A DNA stretch of 64,000 bases from Janthinobacterium saanense (lineage in GTDB: Bacteria > Pseudomonadota > Gammaproteobacteria > Burkholderiales > Burkholderiaceae_D), in assembly GCF_014200675.1 (NCBI RefSeq), contig NZ_JACHCI010000018.1, positions 1 to 64,000 of the forward strand. The letters are read 5' to 3'. How positions within the stretch are numbered: the first letter of the stretch is position 1; each line of letters starts with the position of its first letter. The translations under genes and the position numbers were made by a program. Shown in pieces: positions 1-9,038 of this stretch. Below the pieces are notes generated by a model that did not search any database, had not been told where the DNA came from, and saw only the letters and a list, made by a program, of their open reading frames with translations.

Positions 1-2
1 GG

Positions 3-80
3 CCCGATCGAAAATTCGACCGGGCCGTCAAGGCAAAACCTCAGCGCTATGCCACTCGCGTTCTACGAAAACCTGCTTAA
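3..80 (+). CDS. 3' end of a probable IS4-type transposase (partial)
   Basis: An open frame enters from the left edge and stops with TAA at 78-80. Its last residues (RAVKAKPQRYATRVLRKPA) are strongly basic with an RAVK-x-KP-x-x-Y pattern. This resembles the C-terminal tails of IS4-family DDE transposases, but only about 25 residues are visible, so the family call is tentative. Bases 1-26 also form a near-perfect inverted repeat (GGCCCG arms with one internal mismatch). If the call is right, an insertion-sequence boundary lies between here and the SDR gene. Confidence 0.35.
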   Translation, partial: PDRKFDRAVKAKPQRYATRVLRKPA

Positions 81-92
81 GTGAACGGCATT

Positions 93-114
93 ACCGCCTT
101 GTGCGGGTTTTTTT
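93..114 (+). terminator. Rho-independent terminator-like hairpin
   Basis: A short CCGC/GCGG stem (94-97 and 103-106) with a five-base loop is followed by seven T at 108-114. It lies 13 bases after the stop of the left-edge frame and would separate it from the SDR gene. The stem is short, so strength is uncertain. Confidence 0.5.
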
Positions 115-165
115 ACGTCTGGAGCATGCGCGTATGATGGCTGCATAACACCACAAGGAGGGGCG

Positions 166-912
166 ATGAAAGAAGTGATTTTGATTACGGGTAGCAGCCG
201 TGGCATCGGGGCGGCGACGGCCTTGCTGGCGGCGGATCAGGGCTATGCCGTGTGCATCAATTATGTGCGCGATGCGCAGGCGGCCGAAGCTTTGTCCTCG
301 CGCGTCAATGCAGCAGGGGGCGAGGCGATCGCGGTGCAGGCCGATGTCAGCCAGGAGGCCGATGTGGAACGTTTGTTTGCAGAAGTCGATGCGCGCCTGG
401 GGACGCTGACGGCGCTGGTCAACAATGTCGGCGTGCTGGAACAGAAGTGCCGCCTAAGCGATATTTCCGTGCAGCGCCTGGAGCGCGTGCTGCGCACCAA
501 TGTGATCAGTTACTTCCTGTGCTGCCAGCAAGCGGTGCGGCGCATGTCGACGGCCACGGGCGGCCAGGGCGGCAGAATAGTGAACGTCTCGTCGGTGGCC
601 GCGCGCATCGGTTCCGCCGGCGAATACATCGATTACGCCGCATCAAAAGGCGCGGTGGACACCCTGACTATCGGCCTGGCGAAAGAGGTGGCGGCCGAGG
701 GCATCCGCGTCAATGGCGTGCGGCCCGGCTTGATCTACACGGACATACACGCTTCGGGCGGCGAGCCGGGAAGGGTGGCCCGCCTGGAAGCGGGCGTGCC
801 GATGCAGCGCGGCGGCCAGCCCGAAGAAGTGGCCGAGGCTATTTTGTACTTGCTGGGGCCGGGCGCCAGCTACATCACGGGCAGCATCCTCGACGTGGCC
901 GGCGGGCGCTGA
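166..912 (+). CDS. SDR family NAD(P)-dependent oxidoreductase
   Basis: A classical short-chain dehydrogenase of 248 residues. The N-terminal Rossmann glycine motif is TGSSRGIG (residues 8-15). An NNVG motif replaces the usual NNAG near residue 86, and the catalytic Ser and YxxxK (YAASK) follow at about 145-165. The C-terminus ends in the common DVAGG(R) tail. Length and motifs fit the 3-oxoacyl-ACP reductase / glucose dehydrogenase-like subgroup. The substrate cannot be read from sequence. A strong ribosome site (AAGGAGG) precedes the ATG. It stands alone and is convergent with the efflux operon to its right. Confidence 0.9.
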   Translation: MKEVILITGSSRGIGAATALLAADQGYAVCINYVRDAQAAEALSSRVNAAGGEAIAVQADVSQEADVERLFAEVDARLGTLTALVNNVGVLEQKCRLSDISVQRLERVLRTNVISYFLCCQQAVRRMSTATGGQGGRIVNVSSVAARIGSAGEYIDYAASKGAVDTLTIGLAKEVAAEGIRVNGVRPGLIYTDIHASGGEPGRVARLEAGVPMQRGGQPEEVAEAILYLLGPGASYITGSILDVAGGR

Positions 913-1842
913 TCAAGCCTTGGGCGCTGTGGTTGCTGAAGTTGCTGGCGCTGCCGGTTTTGCCGGCGCCGCCTTGGCTGGCGCCGAGCGCGGCGTGATC
1001 ACCACGGTGCAGGTGGTGCCGGCCACCAGCACCTGGTCCTTGGCCTGCTGGTCGATCTGGATGCGCACGGGGATGCGCTGTGCCAGGCGCACCCAGTTGA
1101 AGGTCGGGTTCACGTCGGCCAGCAGTTCGTGGCCGGTGGCGGCGTCGCGGTCGGTGATGCCGCGTGCGATGCTTTCAATATGGCCGCGCAGAATGCCGCC
1201 GCTCATCAGCGTCATTTCCGCCTGGTCGCCCTGCGCCAGCAAGGGAAGCTTGGTCTCTTCGAAATAGCCGACCACATAATAGGACGCGCTGTCGATGATG
1301 GCCAGCTTGGGCGCGCCCACGGCGGCGAAATCGCCCTTGTGCACATTCAGGTTGGTGACATAGCCGCTGACGGGCGCGCGCACCACGGTGCGCTCCAGGT
1401 TCAGTTGCGCCAGCTCGCGGGCGGCCAGCGCAGCGCGTACCTGTGCGCCGGCCGAGGTGGCGGCGTAGCTGGCCGTTTCGCGGTTTTCGGCCGAGACGAT
1501 GCTGTCGTCGAGGCTGGCGCGGCGCTGGGCTTCCTTGCCGCGGCGGCCTTGCTCGGTCTTTTGCGCGGCCAGCACGGCGTCGGCCTGGGCCAGCGCGCTG
1601 GCATAGCGTTCCTTGTCGACGATGAACAGCACGTCGCCTTTCTGCACCACCTGGTTATCGCGCACCATCACGTCCGTGACGGTGCCGGCCACGTCGGCGC
1701 TGATGTTGACGATATCGGCCTTGATATGTCCATCGCGCGTCCATGGCGATTCCATGTAGCGGTCCCAGACGGTCTTGCCTATCCAGACGGCGGCGGCCAG
1801 GAGCAGCAGGGTGATGGCATAGCGGGTCAGTTTGTTTATCAT
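913..1842 (-). CDS. HlyD family periplasmic adaptor subunit (AaeA-like)
   Basis: A 309-residue membrane-fusion protein. One N-terminal membrane segment (about residues 8-25) is followed by a biotinyl-lipoyl-like half (TDVMVRDNQVVQKGDVLF), an alpha-helical hairpin and the second lipoyl half (VRAPVSGYVTNLNVHKGDF). An Ala/Pro-rich tail closes the protein. This is the architecture of AaeA/EmrA adaptors that link an inner-membrane pump to an outer-membrane channel. It is the last gene of the leftward operon, after DUF1656 and the FUSC pump, matching the aaeXAB arrangement for export of aromatic acids. Its stop meets the SDR stop directly. Confidence 0.9.
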   Translation of the reverse strand: MINKLTRYAITLLLLAAAVWIGKTVWDRYMESPWTRDGHIKADIVNISADVAGTVTDVMVRDNQVVQKGDVLFIVDKERYASALAQADAVLAAQKTEQGRRGKEAQRRASLDDSIVSAENRETASYAATSAGAQVRAALAARELAQLNLERTVVRAPVSGYVTNLNVHKGDFAAVGAPKLAIIDSASYYVVGYFEETKLPLLAQGDQAEMTLMSGGILRGHIESIARGITDRDAATGHELLADVNPTFNWVRLAQRIPVRIQIDQQAKDQVLVAGTTCTVVITPRSAPAKAAPAKPAAPATSATTAPKA

Positions 1843-1872
1843 GACAGCATCTCTTATGTACAGATTGAATGA

Positions 1873-2073
1873 TTATTTATAGATCGACAAGGTCAGCGCG
1901 CCAAAGATGGCGACGAAGATGCATAGCCGCACCAGCGATGGATGCCAGACCATGCGGTAGAAGCCCAGCCAGCCCAGAAAAGCGTCGAGCACCGCCTGCA
2001 GGGCGATACTGAGGAAAAATAGCGGCAGCAGGGTGGGAATCAGAATCCCGAAAAAGGCGAATTCACGCGGCAT
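1873..2073 (-). CDS. DUF1656 domain-containing small membrane protein (AaeX-like)
   Basis: A 66-residue protein starting MPREFAFFGILIP with two predicted membrane helices. It belongs to the small family found between FUSC pumps and HlyD adaptors, whose E. coli member is AaeX. The start at 2073 is chosen because the family begins with this PREF-type motif; an upstream in-frame start would add a basic, non-conserved stretch. It overlaps the end of the FUSC gene by 11 bases, which suggests translational coupling. The biochemical role of the family is unknown. Confidence 0.85.
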   Translation of the reverse strand: MPREFAFFGILIPTLLPLFFLSIALQAVLDAFLGWLGFYRMVWHPSLVRLCIFVAIFGALTLSIYK

Positions 2074-4222
2074 GAGGGTCTCCGGCGTCTTGCGCCATAT
2101 TGTCGAGTAATGAAGTGTAAATCGAGTGCAGGTCGGCCAGCGCCGTCTGCAGGCGCACGGCCCGTTCCGGCGGACACGTCGCTTGCGCACCGCGCACCGC
2201 GCTGCCCGCGTGCAGGATGGCGGCCAGCGCCGTTTGCCGGTCTGTTTCGCTGTGCGTGCGCAGCCAGCCGGTGATGCTGTCCACGCAGTGCTGCAGTGCC
2301 TGCACCGCCTGGTCGGTGGCGCCGGCGCTGGAGGTGGCGATCAGGTCGCGCAGTTCGAGTACCGAGTGGCCGATTTCCAGCAAGGTCAAGGCCTGGCGCA
2401 CCACGGCGCGCGTCTCTTCGTCAGGGGTGGGACCGGCCGCCGCATTGAGTTGGCTCAGCAGATCGCGCATGCGGTTGTCGAAGCGGTGCTGGCCGAACAG
2501 GCGCAGCTGGCGGGCGGACGCGGTACAGGCGCGCAGGGTTTCGCGCCACAGGGCGCGGCCCACATGGTCTTTATTGCCCATGGTGTGTTCGGGCAGGATC
2601 ACGGCCGACACCACCAGCGCCAGGATCAGGCCGGCGATCAGCGCGATGCTGGTATTGAGGAAGCCGGTGGCATCGAGGTGCAGCACATTGGTCGGCGCTA
2701 CCTGCGTGATGAAGATGGCCAGGCCCAGGCCGATGCCGGCCTTGGCCGGGTTCGTCAGCAAATACAGGCCGACGGCGAGGAAGGGCGCAAAGCTGAGCAT
2801 CAGCATGGGAAAACCGTCGGCATGCACCAGCAGGAAGTACAGGCAGATAAAGGCCAGGGGAAAACCGATCACGAAGCCGATCAGCACACCGCGCACCATG
2901 GCGATCGGGCGCGGCGACGAGGCGGACAGCGCGCAAAAGACGATCGCCATCAGCATGGCGACACCGGCTTGCGGCCAAGCCAGGAAATAGGCGCCCAGCG
3001 CCAGCAGGCCCACGTTGAGCGCGGCGCGCACGCCGCTGGCGATCACCAGCGCGGGCGGCGTCTTGGGCGCATAGGCTTGTGGCGCGGTGATGGTCAGCGC
3101 CGTGCCGTGGCGCAGGCTGAAATACACAGCGTGAAAGCGGCTCATGTCGCGTGCAAAGCGTTCCAGCAATTCGCAGGCAGTGTCGAAATCGATGCGCTGC
3201 GCATGCGCGATGTCTGCCGCCTGGATCTGCTGGCGCGCCTCGGCCAGCGCCGCCTGCAGGTGCAGCTGCATGGTGTCGAGCGACTCTTGCGACGGTGTCG
3301 CCTGCAGCGCTTCGGCGACGATGGCGTACAGCGGCGCGCAGGCCTGCATCACCGGTGACTCATCTTCGCGGCGCATGCGTTCGTACAGGCGGTGAAAGGT
3401 ATAGAAAGTGGTCAGCGCCGTCATGAACGAGGCATTGAAAGCATGCAGCTTGCGGTTTTGCCCGCGTGCGTGGCTGACCGCCTCGCTCAATTCAAACAGC
3501 GCGGCCGAGCGGCCATGTTCCAGCGCCGCCACGTCGGCGGCAAATTGCAGATGCGTCACTTCGACCTGGGCCGGAGTCAGCTTTTGCTGCAGCACGTCCT
3601 GGCAAAAGGCCAGGAATTTGCCGTAGCGCGCGTCGACCGTGCGCATCACTTGCGTGCCCTGGTGGCGCGGCAGCAGCACGCTGGAAATGGCGGCCGAGCA
3701 GATGATGCCCAGGCCGACTTCGGCCGCCCGCGTGACGGTCAGTGCAAACACTTGCGTGGGCTGGTCGATGGCCGGCAACGCGATGATGCACGCCGTGTAG
3801 CCGGACAGCACATACACATAGGACTGGGCGTTGCGGTACAGGGTGGCGCCGCTGGTGCACAGGCCCACCCACAGGGCCAGGCCGGCATACAGCAGCACCG
3901 GCTGCTGCGGGAACAGGCCGATCAGGGTCAGCGCCGCCAGGCAGCCGAGCAGGGTGCCGCCCAGGCGGTACAGGCTTTTTTCCAGCACCATGCCGCTGCT
4001 GGGCAGGGCCAGGATGATGGTGGTGGTCATCGCCGTGCTGGGCGAATCGAGGCCCAGGCGGTAGGCCAGCCACAGCGCGCAGAAGGCGGCGACCAGGGTC
4101 TTGAAAACGAAGATCCAGCGTTCGCCTTCGGTCGCGCGCCAGTCTGTCAGCGCCTGCGCCAGCCAGCGGGCAGCCTGGCGCAAGGGGCCGGGCAGGGGGA
4201 GTGGTGCGGAGGCTGGCGTCAT
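2063..4222 (-). CDS. FUSC family inner-membrane efflux protein (AaeB-like)
   Basis: A 719-residue protein with two membrane halves. The first cluster of helices spans about residues 35-180 and a second about 395-520, each followed by a long cytoplasmic helical region. This is the FUSC/AaeB fold (fusaric acid resistance and p-hydroxybenzoate efflux). With the HlyD adaptor and NodT channel of the same operon it should form a tripartite exporter of aromatic or weak-acid compounds. The actual substrate is not deducible. It starts 14 bases after the MarR gene stop, in the same operon. Confidence 0.9.
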   Translation of the reverse strand: MTPASAPLPLPGPLRQAARWLAQALTDWRATEGERWIFVFKTLVAAFCALWLAYRLGLDSPSTAMTTTIILALPSSGMVLEKSLYRLGGTLLGCLAALTLIGLFPQQPVLLYAGLALWVGLCTSGATLYRNAQSYVYVLSGYTACIIALPAIDQPTQVFALTVTRAAEVGLGIICSAAISSVLLPRHQGTQVMRTVDARYGKFLAFCQDVLQQKLTPAQVEVTHLQFAADVAALEHGRSAALFELSEAVSHARGQNRKLHAFNASFMTALTTFYTFHRLYERMRREDESPVMQACAPLYAIVAEALQATPSQESLDTMQLHLQAALAEARQQIQAADIAHAQRIDFDTACELLERFARDMSRFHAVYFSLRHGTALTITAPQAYAPKTPPALVIASGVRAALNVGLLALGAYFLAWPQAGVAMLMAIVFCALSASSPRPIAMVRGVLIGFVIGFPLAFICLYFLLVHADGFPMLMLSFAPFLAVGLYLLTNPAKAGIGLGLAIFITQVAPTNVLHLDATGFLNTSIALIAGLILALVVSAVILPEHTMGNKDHVGRALWRETLRACTASARQLRLFGQHRFDNRMRDLLSQLNAAAGPTPDEETRAVVRQALTLLEIGHSVLELRDLIATSSAGATDQAVQALQHCVDSITGWLRTHSETDRQTALAAILHAGSAVRGAQATCPPERAVRLQTALADLHSIYTSLLDNMAQDAGDPHAA

Positions 4223-4236
4223 CGGTGCAGTGTCTG

Positions 4237-4743
4237 TCAGTTCTGGCTATTGAGGATATTGAGGTTGCGCAATTGGCGCATATACATTTTGTCGAGCACT
4301 TGCAGCTCTTCTTCCGTAAAGTCGGCATACAGCAAGGCGGTTTCCTTGTAGACGTCGGGCAGGGCTTTTTCGATCAGTTCGCGGCCCTTGTCGGTCAGCG
4401 AGATCATCACCGAGCGGCGGTCGCCAGGGCGCGTGCCGCGATGAATCAGGCCACGGCTTTCCAGGTCGTTGCACACGCGCGTCAGGTTGGCCGGTTTTTC
4501 ATGCGAGGCCAGGCCCAGGGTGCAGGCGTTCGAGGTTTCACCGTCCGTGCCATACAGCACGGCCAGCACCATATAGCTGGCGTCGACCAGGTCATGCTTT
4601 TTCAGCGCGGCATTGGTCAGATCCTTCATGCCTTTTTGAATGTTGTAGGTCATGCGCAACAAACGCATCAGCTCCAGCGGAAAGCCTGGCATGCGCGTGC
4701 TGATAGTCTGCAGGCGCCTGGAGGTGGCGTCAAAAGCAATCAT
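4237..4743 (-). CDS. MarR family transcriptional regulator
   Basis: A 168-residue winged-helix regulator. The recognition-helix region NLTRVCNDLESRGLIHR is followed by the wing RPGDRRSVMISLTDKGREL, the MarR signature. Its ATG lies one base after the NodT stop, so translation is probably coupled. A MarR-type repressor inside an aromatic-acid efflux operon is a common self-regulating arrangement, with the exported compound acting as inducer. That role is inference from context. Confidence 0.92.
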   Translation of the reverse strand: MIAFDATSRRLQTISTRMPGFPLELMRLLRMTYNIQKGMKDLTNAALKKHDLVDASYMVLAVLYGTDGETSNACTLGLASHEKPANLTRVCNDLESRGLIHRGTRPGDRRSVMISLTDKGRELIEKALPDVYKETALLYADFTEEELQVLDKMYMRQLRNLNILNSQN

Positions 4744-4744
4744 C

Positions 4745-6241
4745 TCATTCCTTCACTGTAGATAAAGCGTTAATTGTATCGTGTTGCGCAGCCTGTTGAT
4801 CAGCTTGTTGACCGTCGGCAATATGCGTCTCGATACCGCCACCCAGTGCATTCATCAGGGAAACGTACAAGTCCAGTTCACGCGCGCCGTTCTGCGCCTG
4901 CTGCTGGTCTTCCGCCAGCAGGGCCACTTGTGCATTGAGCATATTGATGGCGTCGCTCATGCCGGCCTTGTAGGCTTTTTCGGCCAGGTCGCGCGTGCGC
5001 TGCGCCGTGGCCAGCGCCTGCCGCGTCAGTGCGTTCTGCTTTTGCAGCGACTGGGCGCTGGTGACGGCGTTGGCCACGTCCGACATGGCCTGGATCACGG
5101 TGGCGTTGTATTGCTCCACGGCCCCGTCGTAAATGGCTGTCTGGTTGCCCAGCTGGGCGCGCAGGCGGGCGCCGGCAAAGATCGGCAGGCTCAAGGCGGG
5201 CGTCACGCCGCGAATTTGCGAATTGCCTTCCAAAAACTGGCTAAAGCCAAACGATTGCAAACCAGCAAACGCGACCAGGTTCACATTGGGATAAAACTCG
5301 GCCTTGGCCGCATCGATGCGGCGGGCGGCAGCTTCGACTCGCCAGCGCTGGGCGGCGATGTCGGGGCGGCGGCCGATCAGGTCGGCAGGCAGGGCCTTGG
5401 GGATGGCCAGCGGACGGTCCAGGCGCAGCACCGGGCGTGTCAAGGCGGCGCCGGCGGCCGGTCCCTTGCCTGACAGCGCGGCCAGCTGGTTGCGCAGCAG
5501 GGCCAGTGTTTCGGTCGATTGTTCCAGCTGGCGGCGTCCGGCCGGCAAGGTGGTTTCGATCTGCGCCACATCCACGTCGGTGCCGATGCCGGCTTGCTGG
5601 CGGCGCTGGGTGATGTCGAGAATGTGCGCGCGCTGCGCCAGGCTGCGTTCGATCACATCTTGCAAGGTGAATTGATAGGACAGCTGGATATAGGTGCGCA
5701 CCAGCGCTGTTTCCAGGGTCAGGCGGGCCATCTGCGATTCGGCCGACGCCAGTTGCACGTCGCCCAGCGCGGCGGCCAGCGCGGCGCGGTTATGGCCCCA
5801 CAGGTCCAGGTCGTACGAGGCGCTCACGGTGGCCTGGTTGCGCCAGGCGTAATTGCCGGCCAGCGGCGGGGGCGTCGTGCCATTGGTGGCATACAGTTCA
5901 CGGTTAATCGACACATCAGCCTGGCCTTGCGGACGGGTTTTTTCCTCGGCCGCGCCGGCCAGCGCTTCAGCCTGGCGCACGCGCGCCTGGGCGCCGCGCA
6001 GGGTGGGGCTGCCCGTCAGCGCCTGCTGCATCAACTGATTTAATTGGGGGTCTTGCAAATCTTGCCACCATAAGGCGCGCGGCCAGGCGATGGCGGCGGC
6101 GCTGGCGTCGTCGATGGCTTTGCCTGCTTGCAGGCTGTTCGGGTCCAGCATGGCCGATTGCGGCGCGATATGGCCCATGTCGGCGCAAGCGCTCAAGGCA
6201 AGGGTCAGGCTGGCGGCAAGGAAACGGCGGTGCAAGGACAT
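4745..6241 (-). CDS. Efflux transporter outer-membrane lipoprotein, NodT/OprM family
   Basis: A 498-residue outer-membrane factor. The ATG at 6241 gives a lipoprotein signal peptide with lipobox LSAC near residue 18 and is preceded by GGAG; the in-frame extension upstream has no signal character. Two repeated outer-membrane efflux domains cover about residues 60-260 and 275-470, ending in a conserved long helix. It is the first gene of the operon and supplies the outer-membrane exit duct for the FUSC/HlyD pump. Confidence 0.92.
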   Translation of the reverse strand: MSLHRRFLAASLTLALSACADMGHIAPQSAMLDPNSLQAGKAIDDASAAAIAWPRALWWQDLQDPQLNQLMQQALTGSPTLRGAQARVRQAEALAGAAEEKTRPQGQADVSINRELYATNGTTPPPLAGNYAWRNQATVSASYDLDLWGHNRAALAAALGDVQLASAESQMARLTLETALVRTYIQLSYQFTLQDVIERSLAQRAHILDITQRRQQAGIGTDVDVAQIETTLPAGRRQLEQSTETLALLRNQLAALSGKGPAAGAALTRPVLRLDRPLAIPKALPADLIGRRPDIAAQRWRVEAAARRIDAAKAEFYPNVNLVAFAGLQSFGFSQFLEGNSQIRGVTPALSLPIFAGARLRAQLGNQTAIYDGAVEQYNATVIQAMSDVANAVTSAQSLQKQNALTRQALATAQRTRDLAEKAYKAGMSDAINMLNAQVALLAEDQQQAQNGARELDLYVSLMNALGGGIETHIADGQQADQQAAQHDTINALSTVKE

Positions 6242-6411
6242 GGCTAACTCCAGAGGAAACTCCAGGACAGGGTCGGGGTCGGTGGCGTGGAATAAAGGTA
6301 AGTGTGGCGGGTCGCGGTGAGCGTCGGGAGTGGCCCGAATGCTGCTGCGCCGCAACTGCGCTATTGGGTCAAGTGCGCCCGCTGACTGGCTCGCTTGACA
6401 GGCTTGCTGGC

Positions 6412-6714
6412 TTATTTGGCGACTTGATGACGGGTTTGGGCTACATCAAAATCGGCTTCCGTTTGCGGGATCTGGCCAGCCTTGCGGGCGGCGTAGAACT
6501 CGGCCATGACTTGCTCGCGCGTCACTGTGCTGGGAGCGGCGGCTGGGGTGGCAGGGTAGGCGGCCACGCTGGTCGGGATTTCGCCGGCGTCGCGGGCACG
6601 GATGTATTGTGCCTGGCTGTCGCTGACGGTTTTCGGCGCAGGAGCGCTTTGGGCAAACGCCGAGCTGGCGGCGGTGATGGCAAACAATGCGGCTAAAACT
6701 GACTTGGCTTGCAT
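6412..6714 (-). CDS. DUF4148 domain-containing periplasmic protein
   Basis: A 100-residue protein with a clean Sec signal (MQAKSVLAALFAITAASSAFA) followed by the DUF4148 pattern: two copies of an R-E/A-Q-V-x-A-E-F/Y-x-A-R-x-A-G-x-I-P-type motif (about residues 34-46 and 68-84). DUF4148 proteins are abundant in Burkholderiales, often in several paralogues, and have no known function. The ATG at 6714 has AGGAG eight bases upstream. A good sigma-70 promoter lies at 6851-6879. Confidence 0.8.
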   Translation of the reverse strand: MQAKSVLAALFAITAASSAFAQSAPAPKTVSDSQAQYIRARDAGEIPTSVAAYPATPAAAPSTVTREQVMAEFYAARKAGQIPQTEADFDVAQTRHQVAK

Positions 6715-7075
6715 GATGAAACTCCTAGAGCTAAGTGGCTGGGTGGATGGGCCGGATCGCCACATACCGGTCGGTTCGGCAAGGCTGGCTGATGGGTGTT
6801 GCCTGCCGATGAAGCATGTTTCTTGATGGGAAGCGTGCTTACTTGAGTGAACTATATCAATGAATAGTACATTTGTGAAGTAAGTATTTGTAAGCAATTG
6901 TGCATTGCCACATTTTTACGCAGAGCAATGCCTCGCAGCCGTGCGCCGTACTCCGGCGCGGCGGCGTAGGATGATTTTCAGGTAAGGGCGGGAGCGTCAG
7001 CGTAAAATGACGACCGGGCGGCAGCAGGCCGCCATGGCCAGCAGGGCAATATTGTTGAAGAGGATGTAAGCGCAG
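6715..7075. other. Intergenic region between DUF4148 gene and a small membrane-protein gene
   Basis: This 361-base divergent spacer holds the leftward promoter at 6851-6879 for the DUF4148 gene and, on its right side, the ribosome-site region for the rightward gene at 7076. No RNA gene or repeat was recognised. Some antisense frames remain open here but lack recognisable protein features. Confidence 0.5.
6851..6879 (-). promoter_or_regulatory. Sigma-70-type promoter for the DUF4148 gene
   Basis: Read on the minus strand, a TTCACA -35 element (one mismatch to TTGACA) and a TATAGT -10 element are separated by exactly 17 bases. The -10 lies about 137 bases upstream of the DUF4148 start, giving a long 5' leader. 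Confidence 0.5.
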
Positions 7076-7381
7076 ATGACGGACGAAAAAGAAAAAGGCT
7101 TGATGTCGATGTTCGAGGGCTCGCGCTCGCGCGAGTTTTTTGGTGAGAAAAGTACCACCAGGCATTTGCCTTGGAGCATCTTGGTGGTCTTGCTGGCGCT
7201 GACATTCTGGCTGGTGCTGGCCCTGTCGGCGGCGGAAAACCAGCGTTACGCCTTGCAGACCAAGGCTTGCCAGGATCGCATATTTCCCACCGAACTGGAT
7301 ATGGGCTGTCTGGCGCAGGTGAAGTCCCGCCAGCACTGGTGGCAGCATGTGGGCCATGCCCTGGTGCATCTGGGGAGCTGA
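7076..7381 (+). CDS. Hypothetical single-pass membrane protein
   Basis: A 101-residue protein. A charged N-terminus (about residues 1-28, many E/K/R) is followed by one strong membrane helix (WSILVVLLALTFWLVLALSA, about 32-51). The C-terminal segment contains two cysteines and several histidines. An AGGA element lies 12 bases before the ATG; a later in-frame ATG at 7103 is an alternative. I do not recognise the family. It is followed 46 bases later by the DUF2244 gene on the same strand. Confidence 0.5.
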   Translation: MTDEKEKGLMSMFEGSRSREFFGEKSTTRHLPWSILVVLLALTFWLVLALSAAENQRYALQTKACQDRIFPTELDMGCLAQVKSRQHWWQHVGHALVHLGS

Positions 7382-7427
7382 TAGCGCTGCATGCCGTTCG
7401 ATGTAGGAGTTTATTGCCGGAGGCGCC

Positions 7428-7892
7428 ATGCCACGCGATTGCTCAAGAGAACAAGCTGTATGGCTGTTTAGCCGTCACAGCGCCTTGACGGTGCGCCAGT
7501 TGCTGCGCGCCTATGGCTTGCTATGTTTCTTTTCCACCAGCGTTGCCCTTGCTTTCGCCTTGCGCGGCTACTGGTACATTTCCCTGTTTTCCATGCTGGA
7601 ACTGAGCGCGGTCGCCGCCGCGCTGCTGTATTACCAGCGCCATGCGCGCGATTATGAACAGATTTCCCTGTGCGATGGCGTCTTGCTCGTCGAGCAAGTC
7701 AGTGCGCGGCGCTACCGCTGCAGCAGCTTTGAGCCGTGGTCCACGCGTATCAGCGTGCCGCGCGGCCCGCGCCAGCTGATACGCATCGCGGCGCGGGGCC
7801 GGCATGTGGAGGTGGGACGCTACGGCACGCACGAACGGCGCCGGCAGGTGGCGCAGGAATTGCGCGCCTTGCTGCCGGGCTTGCCACCTTGA
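7428..7892 (+). CDS. DUF2244 domain-containing membrane protein
   Basis: A 154-residue protein with two adjacent membrane helices (about residues 25-45 and 50-68) followed by a cytoplasmic domain with the DUF2244 pattern. A conserved W-x-R-I stretch and an RGRHVEVGRY segment precede a terminal Arg-rich helix. Members of this family often neighbour cytochrome oxidase genes, but none is present here. It ends four bases before the stop of the oppositely oriented aldo/keto reductase. Confidence 0.75.
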   Translation: MPRDCSREQAVWLFSRHSALTVRQLLRAYGLLCFFSTSVALAFALRGYWYISLFSMLELSAVAAALLYYQRHARDYEQISLCDGVLLVEQVSARRYRCSSFEPWSTRISVPRGPRQLIRIAARGRHVEVGRYGTHERRRQVAQELRALLPGLPP

Positions 7893-7895
7893 AAC

Positions 7896-8936
7896 TTACT
7901 TTGCGCGCGACGGTTTTTCCCACAGATTGATATGGCCTTCGCGTGCCTGCTCGTCGATGGCGCGTAACTCTGCCTCGGTGAAACTCAGGTTTTGCAGCGC
8001 CGCCACGTTTTCGCGGATTTGCGCACTGCTGCTGGCGCCGATCAGGGTCGACGTCACACGCGCGTCACGCAGCACCCACGCCAGCGCCATCTGCGCCAGG
8101 GTTTGTCCGCGCTGCTGGGCGATCTGGTTCAGGGCGCGCACGCGGGCCAGGTTTTCTGCGCTCAGGTGCTTGCTGGTCAGCGAGCCGCCGCCCGGACGGT
8201 TGACCCTGGCGTCTTGCGGCACGCCATCGAGGTATTTGTCGCTGAGCAAGCCTTGCGCCAGCGCCGTGAATGTGATGCAACCCATGCCTTCATCCTGCAA
8301 GGTGTCGAGCAAGCCATCTTCCTCGATCCAGCGGTTGAGCAGATTGTAGGAAGGCTGGTGTATCAAACAAGGCACTTTCCAGTCACGCAGCAGCTTGGCC
8401 GCTTCGGCCGTCTTTTGCGGCGAATACGACGACAGGCCCACATACAGCGCCTTGCCTTGCTGCACGGCCGTGGCCAGCGCACCCATGGTTTCTTCCAGCG
8501 GCGTGTCGGCGTCGTAGCGGTGCGAATAGAAAATATCGACATAATCGAGGCCCAGGCGCTGCAGGCTTTGATCGAGGCTGGCCAGCACGTATTTGCGCGA
8601 ACCGCCGCCCTGGCCATACGGGCCCGGCCACATATCCCAGCCGGCCTTGGTGGAAATGATCAGTTCATCGCGGTAGGGCAGGAAATCGTCGCGCAGCAGC
8701 TTGCCGAAATTGCTTTCCGCGCTGCCATAAGGTGGCCCATAGTTATTGGCCAGGTCGAAATGCGTGATGCCCAGGTCGAAAGCCGTGCGCAGCATGTCGC
8801 GCTGCGCATCGAGGCTGTTGCTGTCGCCAAAGTTGTGCCACAGACCCAGCGATAGTAGCGGCAGTTTCAGCCCGCTGCGTCCGCACGTGCGGTATTGCAT
8901 GGTGTCATAGCGATTGTCGGCGGCGTGATAGGTCAT
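7896..8936 (-). CDS. Aldo/keto reductase, L-glyceraldehyde 3-phosphate reductase-like
   Basis: A 346-residue NADPH-dependent (beta/alpha)8 enzyme. The catalytic DxxxxY segment is HFDLANNYGPPYGSAE, followed by ISTKAG (catalytic Lys) and the YSHRYD histidine region. The tail carries the cofactor-binding pattern LIGASSSAQIRENV. The GPPYGSAE and WDMWPGPYG segments match the YghZ/Gpr subgroup, which detoxifies L-glyceraldehyde 3-phosphate and methylglyoxal in E. coli. The ATG at 8936 with GGAG upstream fits the family start; an in-frame start 51 bases upstream is less likely. Confidence 0.88.
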   Translation of the reverse strand: MTYHAADNRYDTMQYRTCGRSGLKLPLLSLGLWHNFGDSNSLDAQRDMLRTAFDLGITHFDLANNYGPPYGSAESNFGKLLRDDFLPYRDELIISTKAGWDMWPGPYGQGGGSRKYVLASLDQSLQRLGLDYVDIFYSHRYDADTPLEETMGALATAVQQGKALYVGLSSYSPQKTAEAAKLLRDWKVPCLIHQPSYNLLNRWIEEDGLLDTLQDEGMGCITFTALAQGLLSDKYLDGVPQDARVNRPGGGSLTSKHLSAENLARVRALNQIAQQRGQTLAQMALAWVLRDARVTSTLIGASSSAQIRENVAALQNLSFTEAELRAIDEQAREGHINLWEKPSRAK

Positions 8937-9038
8937 GTTGTCTCCATAATTTAAATCGGTGTATCGCCTATTGTGGCGCAAAATCACAGTCTGCGTGCGC
9001 TTTACAATGGCGCTACAAGAGTCTCACGAGGAGCAATC

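Noticed and set aside
6857-7429. A 190-codon minus-strand frame left of the DUF2244 gene
   Set aside because: No domain, signal or ribosome site. The + strand frame at 7076 has a clear membrane helix and better context, though it is itself uncertain.
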